Positions 26,505 to 35,996 are shown, counted from the first letter of the stretch. The stretch: DNA of 64,000 nt from Acidobacteriota bacterium (GCA_027307115.1 DAHUXN010000006.1:62001-126000), one strand, 5' to 3'. Program-made: numbers and translations. The notes: generated by a model not told the origin, from the sequence alone.

Positions 26505-27746
26505 TTAAATCAGAGGCTTCAATTTCAGCGTGAATTGCAGGTGCTTGCCGTTGCGGAGGACCGTGAGAGTGTGTTCCGTGCCGTCCTGGCGGAAGAGGGC
26601 GCGAAGATCGCCGAGGGAATAATCGGAGGCGGGATTTCCGTCGATTTTTTCGAGCATATCGCCGACGGCGATGCCGGCGAGTTCGGCGGGCGATTTCTCG
26701 ATGACGCGAGAGACCCCGAAGGCGCGGAAGTCGGGTGGCGTGGCGACGAGGACGAGGCCGCTCATGTCCGAGACGAAGAGATCGTTGAAGTGGGGATTTG
26801 GCTCGAAGATGACGGATTGATCGGGAGAGTCGAGAACGACGGTGAAGCGGTCGAGAATCTCTCCGCCGATGGCGCCAGCGATGCCAGAAGAAGAGGGTTG
26901 CGCGGAAGCGTGCTCGGATTTTCCGGGGAAGATGGCGAAAGGATCTTGCAAAGTGATTTTGCCGAACTGCACGGAGTCGATGCGGCCAAGGTGATCGTCA
27001 AAGTCGCCCGGGGAATCGAGCGGCGAGAAGAGAATCATCTTCTGGCCGAGTTCGGAAAACTTATGAGCCGCAGCGAAAGACGAATAGAACTGCACGGCTT
27101 CGGCTTGGGCGGTTGCGATCGAGAAGAGGCCGTGAAGCGTGCCACGATGGCGGACGTTGAATTTGACGTCGAAGGCTGGAACGCCATTGAGCAACTGCAT
27201 TTTCAATTTTATGCCCGCGCCTTTGTACTGGAAGGACTTCGGATCGTAAAACTGCAGAGTCTGGCGATCGTAACTAATAACGACGATGAAATGGCTGAGA
27301 ACGTCGGCTCCTAGAATTCCTTGGATGGCGCGGCCAACGCGGGAAGAGAGGTCGCCGAGGGAATCGAGCGCAAGGGACGGTATGGAAATTTTGAGACTCG
27401 GGAAGTCGAGCACCGCGTTGGACAGAACTTTCGAGCCCGCAGAGCCGTGCGAAAGAAGGCCGAGAGCGACAGCGCGAACGTCGTCGAGCGACGAAGTTGG
27501 GCGCGTGGTATCGAGGAGAAACCACGATGGCCGAGCGCCGTTCACGCGGATTGGGACCAGAACGAGATGATCCGAAATCTCGACGGGGACTTGTGCGACA
27601 TTGCCGGAAAAGGCGAACTGGAATGGGGCGGCTGGCGCCGTTATGGGAGATTGTTGAGTTTGCCGCGCGGCAGTGGCGAGCGGTGCAAGACAGAAATAGA
27701 GAATGAAAGGTGGCAGGGCGAATTTACTGTTGTTTACGAATCTCAT
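26505..27746 (-). CDS. Exported retropepsin-like/PDZ protein
   Basis: A 413-residue protein with a signal peptide (about 8-27). Two aspartyl-protease-like lobes follow; the first contains FLLDTTRP (Asp79) where clan AA proteases have D(T/S)G, so the flap Gly is replaced by Thr. A C-terminal PDZ domain (about 325-410) has the binding segment around IEKSPAELAGIAVGDMLEKIDG. Such proteins are common in Acidobacteriota and may cleave or only bind peptides. I preferred the ATG at 27746 because a signal peptide follows it directly; an ATG 117 bases upstream gives an unlikely extension. It lies last in a run of four minus-strand genes for envelope proteins. Confidence 0.75.
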   Translation of the reverse strand: MRFVNNSKFALPPFILYFCLAPLATAARQTQQSPITAPAAPFQFAFSGNVAQVPVEISDHLVLVPIRVNGARPSWFLLDTTRPTSSLDDVRAVALGLLSHGSAGSKVLSNAVLDFPSLKISIPSLALDSLGDLSSRVGRAIQGILGADVLSHFIVVISYDRQTLQFYDPKSFQYKGAGIKLKMQLLNGVPAFDVKFNVRHRGTLHGLFSIATAQAEAVQFYSSFAAAHKFSELGQKMILFSPLDSPGDFDDHLGRIDSVQFGKITLQDPFAIFPGKSEHASAQPSSSGIAGAIGGEILDRFTVVLDSPDQSVIFEPNPHFNDLFVSDMSGLVLVATPPDFRAFGVSRVIEKSPAELAGIAVGDMLEKIDGNPASDYSLGDLRALFRQDGTEHTLTVLRNGKHLQFTLKLKPLI

Positions 27747-27890
27747 GCGCGAAGGAGGCTCCGACTCCTCAGAATTTCGCACGTTCACGTGAGAATGCGA
27801 GTGAGGAGAGTAACACCAAATCATTTTGTCATGAGACAGAATATTGCCGCAAATGGGAGGCAAGTGTTTGGGGTGCCGAATTATGAAAAC

Positions 27891-28928
27891 TCAAGGGGAG
27901 GGAGCGAGATAGGTTTGACGGGCGAATATCCGATAACGCGGTTTGTCGCCGTCGATCGGGAGGGGGTAACCCTTGGAATCGAAAACTTCGAGGCGCAACG
28001 AATGGAATTTTCCGTCGAGCGTTGGAGGAGCGAAGCCGAGGGTGTATTCGTGGCGCAGAACTTCGGCAATGCGGCGGTAAATGGCGACGAATTCCTTGTC
28101 CTGGGCCGGAAAAAAAACCTGACCGCCACTGGAATCGGCGAGGAATTGGAGCGCGCGGTTCGCGGCGTTGAAACTTAGGCCCGGGGGCGCGACGGCGTTT
28201 GAACCCGGAGCCGCAGACGCCGCTCCTTGAAACGAACGCAGCGAACCACCGAGGGCTACTGAGAAAATCGTGACTTCGCTGCCGCGCAACCTGTCGACGA
28301 GAGACTGCCAATGGCCGGCGGGAGAACTATCGAGGCCTGTGGTGAGCAGGACGAGGGCTTTTTTGCCCGAGACGGTGGAGAGCCAGTCGAGTGAGGCAGA
28401 AACGGAATCGTAGAAATTGAGATTGCCGCTACCAAGCGAGTATTGAAGGTCGATTAAAGCGTGGGCTAGGTCTGACTTATTGGCTGTGAAAGGCAAAATG
28501 AGTTGCGATGTGTCCGAATAGGAAGCAAGAGCGACGCGGTCGTCCGGGGCAAGGCCATTGAGAAGCGAATAGGCGGCGTCGAGATGCTGGCTGCTAATCA
28601 AAGAGACGGCGGGGCTGGTTTCGATCAGGACCAGGACTTGGGCGGGGGCGTCGGCGGAGGCAAAAAAAGTGATTGGTTGCTCGGCACCGTTGTCGAAGAT
28701 GTGAAAGTTTTCTCTTTGCAGACCCTCGACGAACTTGCCGTGTGCGTCGACGATGCTGGTGTCGACTTTGACGAGCGATACGCGGACTTTCAGCGTTCCC
28801 TGCGGCGCAGGTGTTGTTGATTGCTGAAATGAAACAGGACGCGAAGCGGCAGCGCGAAAAACGCACACAAGAGCGGCCAAAGCGAAGAACCCCCAAAGCA
28901 GCCGCGCCTTATTGAATGACTGAGTCAA
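27891..28928 (-). CDS. Secreted VWA-like domain protein with altered metal site
   Basis: A 345-residue protein starting, in my reading, at a TTG (28926-28928) that overlaps the previous gene by 20 bp and gives a signal peptide directly (LLWGFFALAALVCVF). Earlier in-frame starts would overlap by more than 160 bp. The VWA-like domain has LVLIETSPAVSL, where the MIDAS DxSxS becomes E103-T-S-P-A, so metal binding is doubtful. Other typical segments are VDAHGKFVEGLQRENF and KALVLLTTGLDSS. This is the acidobacterial VWFA-related type. Overlap with the 600-residue gene upstream suggests translational coupling. Confidence 0.75.
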   Translation of the reverse strand: MTQSFNKARLLWGFFALAALVCVFRAAASRPVSFQQSTTPAPQGTLKVRVSLVKVDTSIVDAHGKFVEGLQRENFHIFDNGAEQPITFFASADAPAQVLVLIETSPAVSLISSQHLDAAYSLLNGLAPDDRVALASYSDTSQLILPFTANKSDLAHALIDLQYSLGSGNLNFYDSVSASLDWLSTVSGKKALVLLTTGLDSSPAGHWQSLVDRLRGSEVTIFSVALGGSLRSFQGAASAAPGSNAVAPPGLSFNAANRALQFLADSSGGQVFFPAQDKEFVAIYRRIAEVLRHEYTLGFAPPTLDGKFHSLRLEVFDSKGYPLPIDGDKPRYRIFARQTYLAPSP

Positions 28929-30711
28929 AGTAAATGCCGGTGGAATCCTTCCACGCGCTTCCACTGGAAGAATGCAAATATCTCGAGATTGTCGCGGGAT
29001 CGAATCCGGGAAGAAGATGAACCGGGGCCGGCGCGGGTTTTCCGTCACGCCGGGCTTCGGCTTCAGCTCTTTCATTCATTCCTTTTTCGATAGTGTTGAT
29101 AATAGCGGCCCAATTGTAGCGGGCCAGATCGCTATAACTCAGAGCGGCTAATTTCGAGTGCATTGTTGCCCGCGCTCTCTTGAAGCCGGGGTCGTTGGAC
29201 AGAGAATCGGACTGGGCGGAGCTCGGCGGTGTGTGAAGGCGAACGACGGCGTCACGAAGAATGTCCTGCCTTTTGGAGGCAATCATCATCGATGGCGTGA
29301 CAGCGAAGAAAAACTGGGAAGGCTCGGCAGGGGCAGCTCGCGAACCTTTGCCGCTTTGCGGAAACGTAAGAGTGACGTACGTCGTATCGCCGTCCTGTTT
29401 TTGCGTAGTGGAGGCTCCTGGGATTACATGCTGCAAGAGAGCAAGAACCCTATCGGGGCGCTGAATGGAGAAAGCATAAATGGCCCGCGTGGGGTCTGCG
29501 TCAGTGTGAAGGTTTATGCTGGCGAATTCGCCGGTGAATAGGGCGAGGGCCTCGGTTGGGGGCATACCCCAAAGCGTCGAAGCCAGGGAATCGATTCCCG
29601 CGGCAAAGCCTGCCTTGTCGGGAGGCAGGGCAGCAGCAATCCCAGCCATGAGGGTCTTGTAAAGTGCAACGAAATCCAGAATCGAGCATTGATAGGCTGA
29701 GCCGGACTGCGCGAGCGCGAGTGTGGCGAAGTCTTCGCGGCCATCTCCGAGGATATTCAGTATGCTTCCCTGCGAGGTATCGCCAAGGACAGCACCACGC
29801 ATGCGTGTGTCGTGCGGCTCGAATGCGAGATTGCCGCAAACAGCATGGACTTGGTCCAGATGAAGAGATTTGATGAACGCAGCGAAATCGAAATTGGCAT
29901 TCGGCGGCATTTGAGAAGGATTGAGCCTGCCAGGAAGAGCCAGGAAATTCAGAAGAGATCCCTGGCCGGCGATGCGGCATGCGGACGGAACGGCGGCGAT
30001 CTCGTCAAATGAGGCGGCCATGCGGCGAGGCGAGGTCAGCCGAGGCAGTAGAGCTTCCATAGTTTCGAGCGTGTCGGTGCGAACGAAGTACGGACCGGCT
30101 TGCACCTCATAGGAAGTGCTCTTGCCGTTGAGAATCTTATAGCCCGTGAATCTGCTGATGAGGATGGGAGTGCGCGTGAACGTTGAGGCGGAATTTTTCC
30201 CGCGCTCGGCGTTAAATTTGTCAATGAGGTGCTGCTTGCCGGTGGCGTCGTAGATCAAGAATGAGCTGGCTGGTTTTGCGCCGCCGTTCGGTGCAGTTGC
30301 GGGTTCGCTGAGCAGGCCGAAAACGGCCTGATTTTCGAGCAAGGAGAGAATGTCGTTTGCGTTTTCCTGTGTGAGGCCTTGTGATTTTGGATTTCGTTGT
30401 TTTGCGTCTTGGGACAGGCGATCGATGAAGCTTTGACGGGCGGCGGCGAAGGATGGGTCGCGCCAAAGGCGGAGGACGGAGTTCGTATCGTTCGTGCCAG
30501 CCAACGAGGAAGTACCGCGCCAATGAAGATAGAGCCACGTGTTTGCTGGGAGGCGGTCGACAAGCGAATTCTGTTGACCAACGGCAGACCCGGCGAAGAA
30601 GGTCAAGAAGCAAAGCAAAACGAGGCAGCGCGCCACCGCCGGGGTACTCGGCAAAAATGCTGGTCCTGGTGCTACTGCGCCGTTTGCGCGTTGCATGTTT
30701 GGATGATTCAT
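28909..30711 (-). CDS. Large secreted protein of unknown function (DUF3352-like features)
   Basis: A 600-residue exported protein: signal peptide about 27-46 (LVLLCFLTFFAGSAVGQ), then a soluble alpha/beta chain beginning LVDRLPANTWLYLHWRG. That opening recalls DUF3352 proteins, in which repeats start with a phrase about proteins that keep a value high (LPAdt...). No catalytic motif is visible. Internal similarity between the segments starting LPANTWLYLHW and FFFAVTPSMMIASKRQD suggests two or more repeats. AGGAG 7 bases before the ATG at 30711 fixes the start. It overlaps the downstream VWA gene and follows the coiled-coil gene by 83 bp. Confidence 0.62.
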   Translation of the reverse strand: MNHPNMQRANGAVAPGPAFLPSTPAVARCLVLLCFLTFFAGSAVGQQNSLVDRLPANTWLYLHWRGTSSLAGTNDTNSVLRLWRDPSFAAARQSFIDRLSQDAKQRNPKSQGLTQENANDILSLLENQAVFGLLSEPATAPNGGAKPASSFLIYDATGKQHLIDKFNAERGKNSASTFTRTPILISRFTGYKILNGKSTSYEVQAGPYFVRTDTLETMEALLPRLTSPRRMAASFDEIAAVPSACRIAGQGSLLNFLALPGRLNPSQMPPNANFDFAAFIKSLHLDQVHAVCGNLAFEPHDTRMRGAVLGDTSQGSILNILGDGREDFATLALAQSGSAYQCSILDFVALYKTLMAGIAAALPPDKAGFAAGIDSLASTLWGMPPTEALALFTGEFASINLHTDADPTRAIYAFSIQRPDRVLALLQHVIPGASTTQKQDGDTTYVTLTFPQSGKGSRAAPAEPSQFFFAVTPSMMIASKRQDILRDAVVRLHTPPSSAQSDSLSNDPGFKRARATMHSKLAALSYSDLARYNWAAIINTIEKGMNERAEAEARRDGKPAPAPVHLLPGFDPATISRYLHSSSGSAWKDSTGIYFDSVIQ

Positions 30712-30794
30712 CGAGCGCTCCTGGAAGCTGAATTTGGCCGAGACCCGCGCGGTTCCATAACCCCAAAAGTAATCCACCGCGGCGTCCCGTCCGG

Positions 30795-31685
30795 CTATTG
30801 ATGACTGGAGGGGTTGTTCGGGTTCGCCGGGGCCGCTTCCTTCGGCGTTGTCAGGTAGCCGGTAATGAAATCTTTCTTAATGCTGTAGACAACGATTTCG
30901 TAGGGAGTGCGCGCACCGCGAACGTAGAATTGGACGGGCTCTTCGAGTGTTTTGTCTTTTTTCTCAACGCGTTTGTCGTCCGCGATGACGTCGAGTGTGT
31001 AGGTATAGTGCTTGGTATTGACCTTGCGGAGCTGGAGCTGGATAGGACCGATCTTTTGCGGTCGTTTGGATTTGACAAGATTAAATTCGTAAACGTTCCG
31101 TTCGCCCAGGCGCTTTAGCTCCTCTACTTCCTCATGATTGCGGGCAATTAAGCCAGACTGAACATTCAAATCGCCCATCGTGGTACTGAGCTTGCTTTTG
31201 GTGTCATCGAGATCTTTGCGCGTTGCGTCAACGTCGCTCTTGGTGCCGTTCAGAGCGTCGGAAACCTGTCCGATTTGCGTAGAAGCTTGCTGCTGCACCT
31301 GGCCGATTTGCTGGCGGAGTCTTTCGGCATTGGCCTGTTGATCATTTTGCGTCTTGCGGAGGGCTTGAGCCATTCCGCGTGCGCGGGCCAGTTCGTCCTC
31401 GGTGAGGCCTAGCTTTTGTGACGTGACTTGGAGCTCGGCTTTCAGATCGCCAATGGCAGAATTGGTTTTATCGAGTTGCGCGGACAGCACGGCGGCGCGC
31501 TTGGTAGCAGCTTCGAAGGCCAGGTTGGTTTGCTGGCGCTGCTGATAGAGCGCGTAAATCAAGTAGCCGATTAGCGCGAAAGCGATAACGAGAGCGAGCA
31601 TCACCCAGCGAGGCGTATAGGGATAGGACTCTGAAGGAGGAGAGACGAAGGTAGTTGTATGTGGAGTGTCAGACGAATCGGTCAT
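30795..31685 (-). CDS. Single-pass membrane protein with long coiled coil
   Basis: A 296-residue protein: short disordered N-terminus, one membrane helix at about 27-47 (RWVMLALVIAFALIGYLIYALY), then a coiled coil of some 140 residues rich in Gln, Leu and Asp (about 48-190, with QQRQQTNLAFEAATKRAAVL and TRKDLDDTKSKLSTTMGDL), and a C-terminal beta-rich domain of about 100 residues (RPQKIGPIQLQLRKVNTKH). The topology suggests a periplasmic stalk anchored in the inner membrane. I recognise no family. AGGAG 6 bases before the ATG supports the start. It is the first of four minus-strand envelope genes. Confidence 0.65.
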   Translation of the reverse strand: MTDSSDTPHTTTFVSPPSESYPYTPRWVMLALVIAFALIGYLIYALYQQRQQTNLAFEAATKRAAVLSAQLDKTNSAIGDLKAELQVTSQKLGLTEDELARARGMAQALRKTQNDQQANAERLRQQIGQVQQQASTQIGQVSDALNGTKSDVDATRKDLDDTKSKLSTTMGDLNVQSGLIARNHEEVEELKRLGERNVYEFNLVKSKRPQKIGPIQLQLRKVNTKHYTYTLDVIADDKRVEKKDKTLEEPVQFYVRGARTPYEIVVYSIKKDFITGYLTTPKEAAPANPNNPSSHQ

Positions 31686-31752
31686 CGCGTCTCCTGGTAA
31701 ATGCCTTTGTTGGGCAAGCTCGCGAGATTATCGCTAACCGCGCGAGGAAAGT

Positions 31753-32157
31753 CTACGAGATGCGGCGCGAGCTGTGTCGATGCGGCCAGCGGGCTTCGAC
31801 GTTGGTGAAGAGGCCGCCGCGGGGAGTGAATTCGCCGCGGACGAGGCACGAAACAGGTTTCGTGGCGGCGACGATATCGCGCAGCATGCGATTGACGGCA
31901 TTCTCGTAAAAAATTCCAAGATTGCGATAAGCGAGAAGATACATTTTCAAGGCTTTGAGTTCGAGGCACAGTTTGCGCGGTTCGTATTGAATGAGGATAG
32001 TCCCGTAGTCGGGCAAACCGGTCTTGGGGCACACGGAAGTATATTCCGGGAAGCGGATGGTGATTTCGTAGCCGGGGAAATGATTTGGCCAAGTGTCCAG
32101 ATGCGGGAGCTTGGCGCTGATTCCGGCGCGAGAGTGAGCAGCAGTGTAGTCGGGCAT
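31753..32157 (-). CDS. queF: NADPH-dependent 7-cyano-7-deazaguanine reductase (preQ0 reductase)
   Basis: A 134-residue type I QueF of the T-fold superfamily, which reduces the nitrile of preQ0 to preQ1 in queuosine tRNA modification. The catalytic Cys43 and Asp50 are in TSVCPKTGLPDYGTI; LELKALKMYLLAYRN is the NADPH-motif region and EFTPRGG is near the C-terminus. In B. subtilis QueF the substrate-binding pair is His96-Glu97; here the corresponding pair is Tyr84-Glu85 (GIFYEN). GGAGG 7 bases before the ATG fixes the start. No other queuosine gene or preQ1 riboswitch is seen nearby. Confidence 0.9.
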   Translation of the reverse strand: MPDYTAAHSRAGISAKLPHLDTWPNHFPGYEITIRFPEYTSVCPKTGLPDYGTILIQYEPRKLCLELKALKMYLLAYRNLGIFYENAVNRMLRDIVAATKPVSCLVRGEFTPRGGLFTNVEARWPHRHSSRRIS

Positions 32158-32348
32158 CGATGCCTCCAAAGGTATTTTACAACGGAGTGGGGGCGAATCT
32201 CTTCTGGGGCAGCGCAATTCTTTCGTAGTTCTCTCACGCACTCAATCAGAACGCAGCGGCACTCTCGTACCGAGGAATTAGTACGGATGAATGGTTGAAG
32301 TTGAAAACGGGGTTATGTATCCTGCGGCGCGAATTACGGCGGCAAAAG

Positions 32349-32729
32349 ATGATTTGTCCATCTTGCGGACACGAAGATTGCTTGCGCTCGCACCGGCGCG
32401 GAATTGCCGACTGGCTGGTGACGGTAGCGGCGCTGCGGCCGTGGCGATGCATGAAATGCAAGAGCCGATTCTATGGACGCGCGGCGGCTCTTGCGTTTTT
32501 CCGGCATCCACGTTGTCCGCGATGCGGAAACCTCGAGCTGCAACGAATTGCCAAGCAATGGGTCGAAGGTAAATCCCGATGGATTTTCCGGCTGCTGAAC
32601 GTGCCGGCGTATCGCTGCGATCCTTGCCGCTGCCGGTTTTTCTCCTTTCGGTCGTATGGATTGCGCACTGTGACGAAACGCAACGCGGTTCGCGAATCCG
32701 CTACGGCGGACACGCCACGTGGCACATAA
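32349..32729 (+). CDS. Cys-rich double zinc-ribbon protein of unknown function
   Basis: A 126-residue protein with four CxxC pairs: C3/C6, C34/C37, C56/C59 and C90/C93, plus C11 and C95. The first two pairs and the last two pairs could each make one zinc ribbon. Basic residues are frequent between them (HRRG, RFYGR, KSRWIF), which suggests nucleic-acid or membrane contact. It starts 191 bp from the queF ATG on the opposite strand. An in-frame ATG 54 bases further upstream is possible, but the cysteine motif begins directly at this Met. I recognise no named family. Confidence 0.5.
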   Translation: MICPSCGHEDCLRSHRRGIADWLVTVAALRPWRCMKCKSRFYGRAAALAFFRHPRCPRCGNLELQRIAKQWVEGKSRWIFRLLNVPAYRCDPCRCRFFSFRSYGLRTVTKRNAVRESATADTPRGT

Positions 32730-32810
32730 AGCGCTTCCCGCTTATCGACCTCCATCTGTGACCTGATTTCCGTATTGCTTGAAATCGTGAAAGTATCGGA
32801 GGCGCGATTG

Positions 32811-35800
32811 CTATTCGGTTTTGGTCTCGTGGTGACGGAGGCGGAAGCCCTTAATGATCACGTAGAGGACAGGAACAAAAATTAGGTTGAGAGAAGTGGC
32901 GAAGAGCATGCCGCCGAAGACAGTTGTGCCAACAGAGGTGCGTCCTGCCGCGCCAGCGCCGGTGGCGAGCACGAGAGGCAGAACGCCGAGCAAAAACGCA
33001 AACGAAGTCATGAGAATTGGCCGAAGACGAATGCGAGCAGCTTCGATGGCGGCGTCATAGAGACCCATGCCCTTTTCGCGCAGCTGCTCAGCGAATTCAA
33101 CGATCAGGATGGCGTTCTTGCTGGCGAGACCGATCAGCATGACCAAGCCGATCTGGCAGTAGACGTCGTTGATATTGCCGCGCAGCGATTGAAAAAGCAA
33201 AGCGCCGAGCATGGCCATAGGCACGGCCATGAGTACAATGAAGGGAAGAGAAAAACTTTCGTATTGTGCGGCCAGGGTGAGGTAAACCACGAGCAAACCG
33301 AGACCGAAGAGCGCCGCGGACTTACTTCCCGATTGAATTTCCTCGAGCGAAAGGCCAGACCACTCGTAAGACATGCCGCGCGGGAGATTTTTGGCAGCCA
33401 AGGTCTCCATCTCGTCAATGGCGTCGCCGGAACTGCGGCCCGCCGCGGCGGAACCGTCAATTTCAGCCGAGCGGAACAGGTTGTAGTGGCTGATGACTTG
33501 CGGGCTGGCGGTCTGGGTGATCTTGACCAAGTTATCAAGAGGAACCATTTGGCCAGAATTCGAACGCACATAGAATTGATTGATGTCGTCGGGGTGCGAG
33601 CGGAATTGCTGCTCCGCCTGGACGTAAACGCGATACGAACGGTTGTTGAATGTGAAATTGTTGACGTAAACGGAGCCGAGAAAAACTTGCAGGGCATCAG
33701 TGAGCTGACTGAGCGGAATGTTCAGGCTTTTTACCTTGGCACGATCGATCCTGACGACGAATTGCGGGTCGTTGGCCGTAAAGCTGCTGAACAGGCCGGA
33801 AAGTTTCGGGTCTCGATTGCCGGCCTGGACCAGTTTTCCAGTGGCCTGCTGAAGTTCCTGCAGCGATGAGTTGCCCTGATCTTCGACTTCCAATTGGAAT
33901 CCACCAAATTGCCCCAACCCCTGCACGGCGGGAGGGTTGAACGGAACTACGACCGCGCCCGAGATGCCGAAAAATGGACCGCGCAAACGGTTGATGACGG
34001 CAGAGACGGAATGAGCGGCGCCTTGACGTTTCGCAAACGGTTTGAGGTTGACGAAGACCATGGCGAAATTGGACGCCGCACCGGAGAAGCTGAAGCCCGC
34101 GACGGAGAAAATATCGGATACTTCGGGCTGGCGCTGAAGGATGCCCTCGATTTGATGACAGATGTTCGATGTGTATTCGAGCGAGGCTCCCGCCGGGGCT
34201 TGCACCGTGATCATCATGTAGCCTTGATCTTCCGTGGGGACAAAGCCGCGCGGAACGGAGATGAACACCCAGTAAGTGACTCCCGCGAGAATCAGGAAGA
34301 CGATCGCAGTGACAAATCGCCAATTGAACAAATGGCGAAGCGTGTGGCGATAGAGATTTGTGCCACCTGTGACCAGGCGATTGAATGGTGCGAAGATGCG
34401 CTCGCCCAGGCGGCCTTCATGGTGATGGCCAAGGAAGATCGCGGAAAGAGCGGGTGTGAGTGTCAGCGCGTTGAAAGCTGAAATCGCGACGGAGAATGCG
34501 ATGGTTAGAGCGAACTGGCGGAAAAGTATGCCCGTTGTGCCGGGAAAGAGCGCCACAGGAACGAACACGGAGACGAGTACGAGCGAAGTGGCAACCACAG
34601 CTCCGGCAACTTCACTCATCGCCACGGATGCAGCATTGTGCGGTTCTGTGATGCCCTCGTTGATATGGCGCTGGACGTTTTCGATGACGACGATAGCGTC
34701 GTCAACGACAAGGCCCGTGGCCAGCGTGATGCCGAAAAGAGTGAGTGTGTTGATGGAGAAGCCGAGTAGCTTCACGAAAATGAATGCCCCGACCAGAGAA
34801 ACGGGAATCGTGATTGCGGGAATAAAAGTGCTGCGCCAGTCCTGAAGGAAAACGAAGATGACTGCGATGACTAGCAGGATCGCTTCGAGGAGAGTGGTGA
34901 GCACATCGCGAATACCTTCGCCGACGGCTGTTGTGGTATCAAAAGCGAAACCGTATTGCAATCCTGCGGGGAAGGTGGGAGCGAGTTTATCGAGTGCGGC
35001 TTTGCACAATTGATCGACTTGAAGGGCGTTGGCGTTGGGAAGCTGGATAACGGCGAGGCCGATGGCCTCGTGGCCGTTGATAAAAAGATTGCTGCTGTAA
35101 TCCTGCGCGCCAAGTTCGGAGCGGCCGACGTCTTTGACGCGCACGAGGGTGCCGTCGGCACCCGTCTTCAAGATGATGTTATCGAACTGAGCCGGGTCCG
35201 TGAGCTGACCCATGGCCCGAACGCTGATCTGAAATTGCTGCCCGGCCGGTGCAGGAGGCTGGCCGATCTGGCCTGCGGCGACCTGGACGTTCTGTTCTTG
35301 CAAGGCGGCGATGACGTCGGTGGCAGTGAGGCCGCGTGCGGCGAGGCGGTTCGGATCCAGCCAAAGGCGCATGGAATACTGGCGCTGTCCGAAAATCGTG
35401 ACACTGGCAACGCCTGGGACGCGTTTGATGGCGTCGCTGACGTACACGTCGACATAGTTGCTAATGAACAGGCTGCTGTATCTGTTGTCCGGGGAGTAGA
35501 AGGCGGCCGCAAACACGAAGCCACTGAAACCCTTGCTGATGGTCACGCCGTTGGCATTGACCTGCGCGGGCAGAAGGCCGGAAGCAGCCTGGACGCGATT
35601 CTGGACGTCAACAGCGGCGAGATCTGGGTCGCGAGTGACATCGAAAGTGGCGGTGATGGTACTCAGCCCGTTGTTGCCGCTGGTGGAGGTCAAGTACTTC
35701 AAACCCTGTACGCCGTTGATGGAGCGCTCGAGAGGAATCGTGACGGCGGACTCGACCGTTTGGGCGTCCGCACCGTTGTAGGCGCTACTGACCGTGACCT

Positions 35801-35927
35801 GTGGCGGCGCGAGATTCGGGAATTGTGCGATGGGGAGCGTGGGAATGGCGACGGCGCCGCCGAGAATGATGATCAACGCGCAAACAGTGGCGAAGATCGG
35901 ACGTTTGATGAAGAAATCAACGAACAA
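32811..35927 (-). CDS. RND efflux pump permease, HAE1 (AcrB/MexB) type
   Basis: A 1,038-residue inner-membrane drug/proton antiporter of the resistance-nodulation-division family. Hallmarks: FFIKRPIFATVCALIIILGG (TM1), TIPLERSINGVQGLKYLTS, the proton-relay Asp pair in TM4 (GLVVDDAIVVIENVQRH), FVPTEDQGYMM, and a C-terminal TM bundle with RLRPILMTSFAF. The 12 transmembrane segments and two large periplasmic loops are full length. The start used is a TTG at 35925-35927. It lies 69 bp after the adaptor gene, in one operon. No outer-membrane TolC-like factor or TetR regulator lies beside the pair, so those would be encoded elsewhere. Confidence 0.9.
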   Translation of the reverse strand: MFVDFFIKRPIFATVCALIIILGGAVAIPTLPIAQFPNLAPPQVTVSSAYNGADAQTVESAVTIPLERSINGVQGLKYLTSTSGNNGLSTITATFDVTRDPDLAAVDVQNRVQAASGLLPAQVNANGVTISKGFSGFVFAAAFYSPDNRYSSLFISNYVDVYVSDAIKRVPGVASVTIFGQRQYSMRLWLDPNRLAARGLTATDVIAALQEQNVQVAAGQIGQPPAPAGQQFQISVRAMGQLTDPAQFDNIILKTGADGTLVRVKDVGRSELGAQDYSSNLFINGHEAIGLAVIQLPNANALQVDQLCKAALDKLAPTFPAGLQYGFAFDTTTAVGEGIRDVLTTLLEAILLVIAVIFVFLQDWRSTFIPAITIPVSLVGAFIFVKLLGFSINTLTLFGITLATGLVVDDAIVVIENVQRHINEGITEPHNAASVAMSEVAGAVVATSLVLVSVFVPVALFPGTTGILFRQFALTIAFSVAISAFNALTLTPALSAIFLGHHHEGRLGERIFAPFNRLVTGGTNLYRHTLRHLFNWRFVTAIVFLILAGVTYWVFISVPRGFVPTEDQGYMMITVQAPAGASLEYTSNICHQIEGILQRQPEVSDIFSVAGFSFSGAASNFAMVFVNLKPFAKRQGAAHSVSAVINRLRGPFFGISGAVVVPFNPPAVQGLGQFGGFQLEVEDQGNSSLQELQQATGKLVQAGNRDPKLSGLFSSFTANDPQFVVRIDRAKVKSLNIPLSQLTDALQVFLGSVYVNNFTFNNRSYRVYVQAEQQFRSHPDDINQFYVRSNSGQMVPLDNLVKITQTASPQVISHYNLFRSAEIDGSAAAGRSSGDAIDEMETLAAKNLPRGMSYEWSGLSLEEIQSGSKSAALFGLGLLVVYLTLAAQYESFSLPFIVLMAVPMAMLGALLFQSLRGNINDVYCQIGLVMLIGLASKNAILIVEFAEQLREKGMGLYDAAIEAARIRLRPILMTSFAFLLGVLPLVLATGAGAAGRTSVGTTVFGGMLFATSLNLIFVPVLYVIIKGFRLRHHETKTE

Positions 35928-35996
35928 AGTCCAACTCTACCTTCCGCTACGCGAGCCGGTCGCAGCTCTAGCGCAGCTTTCGAGCAAGTGCCCCGA

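Noticed and set aside
32158-32348. preQ1 riboswitch before queF
   Set aside because: I searched the leader by eye for the compact aptamer pattern and saw neither its hairpin nor the A-rich tail.
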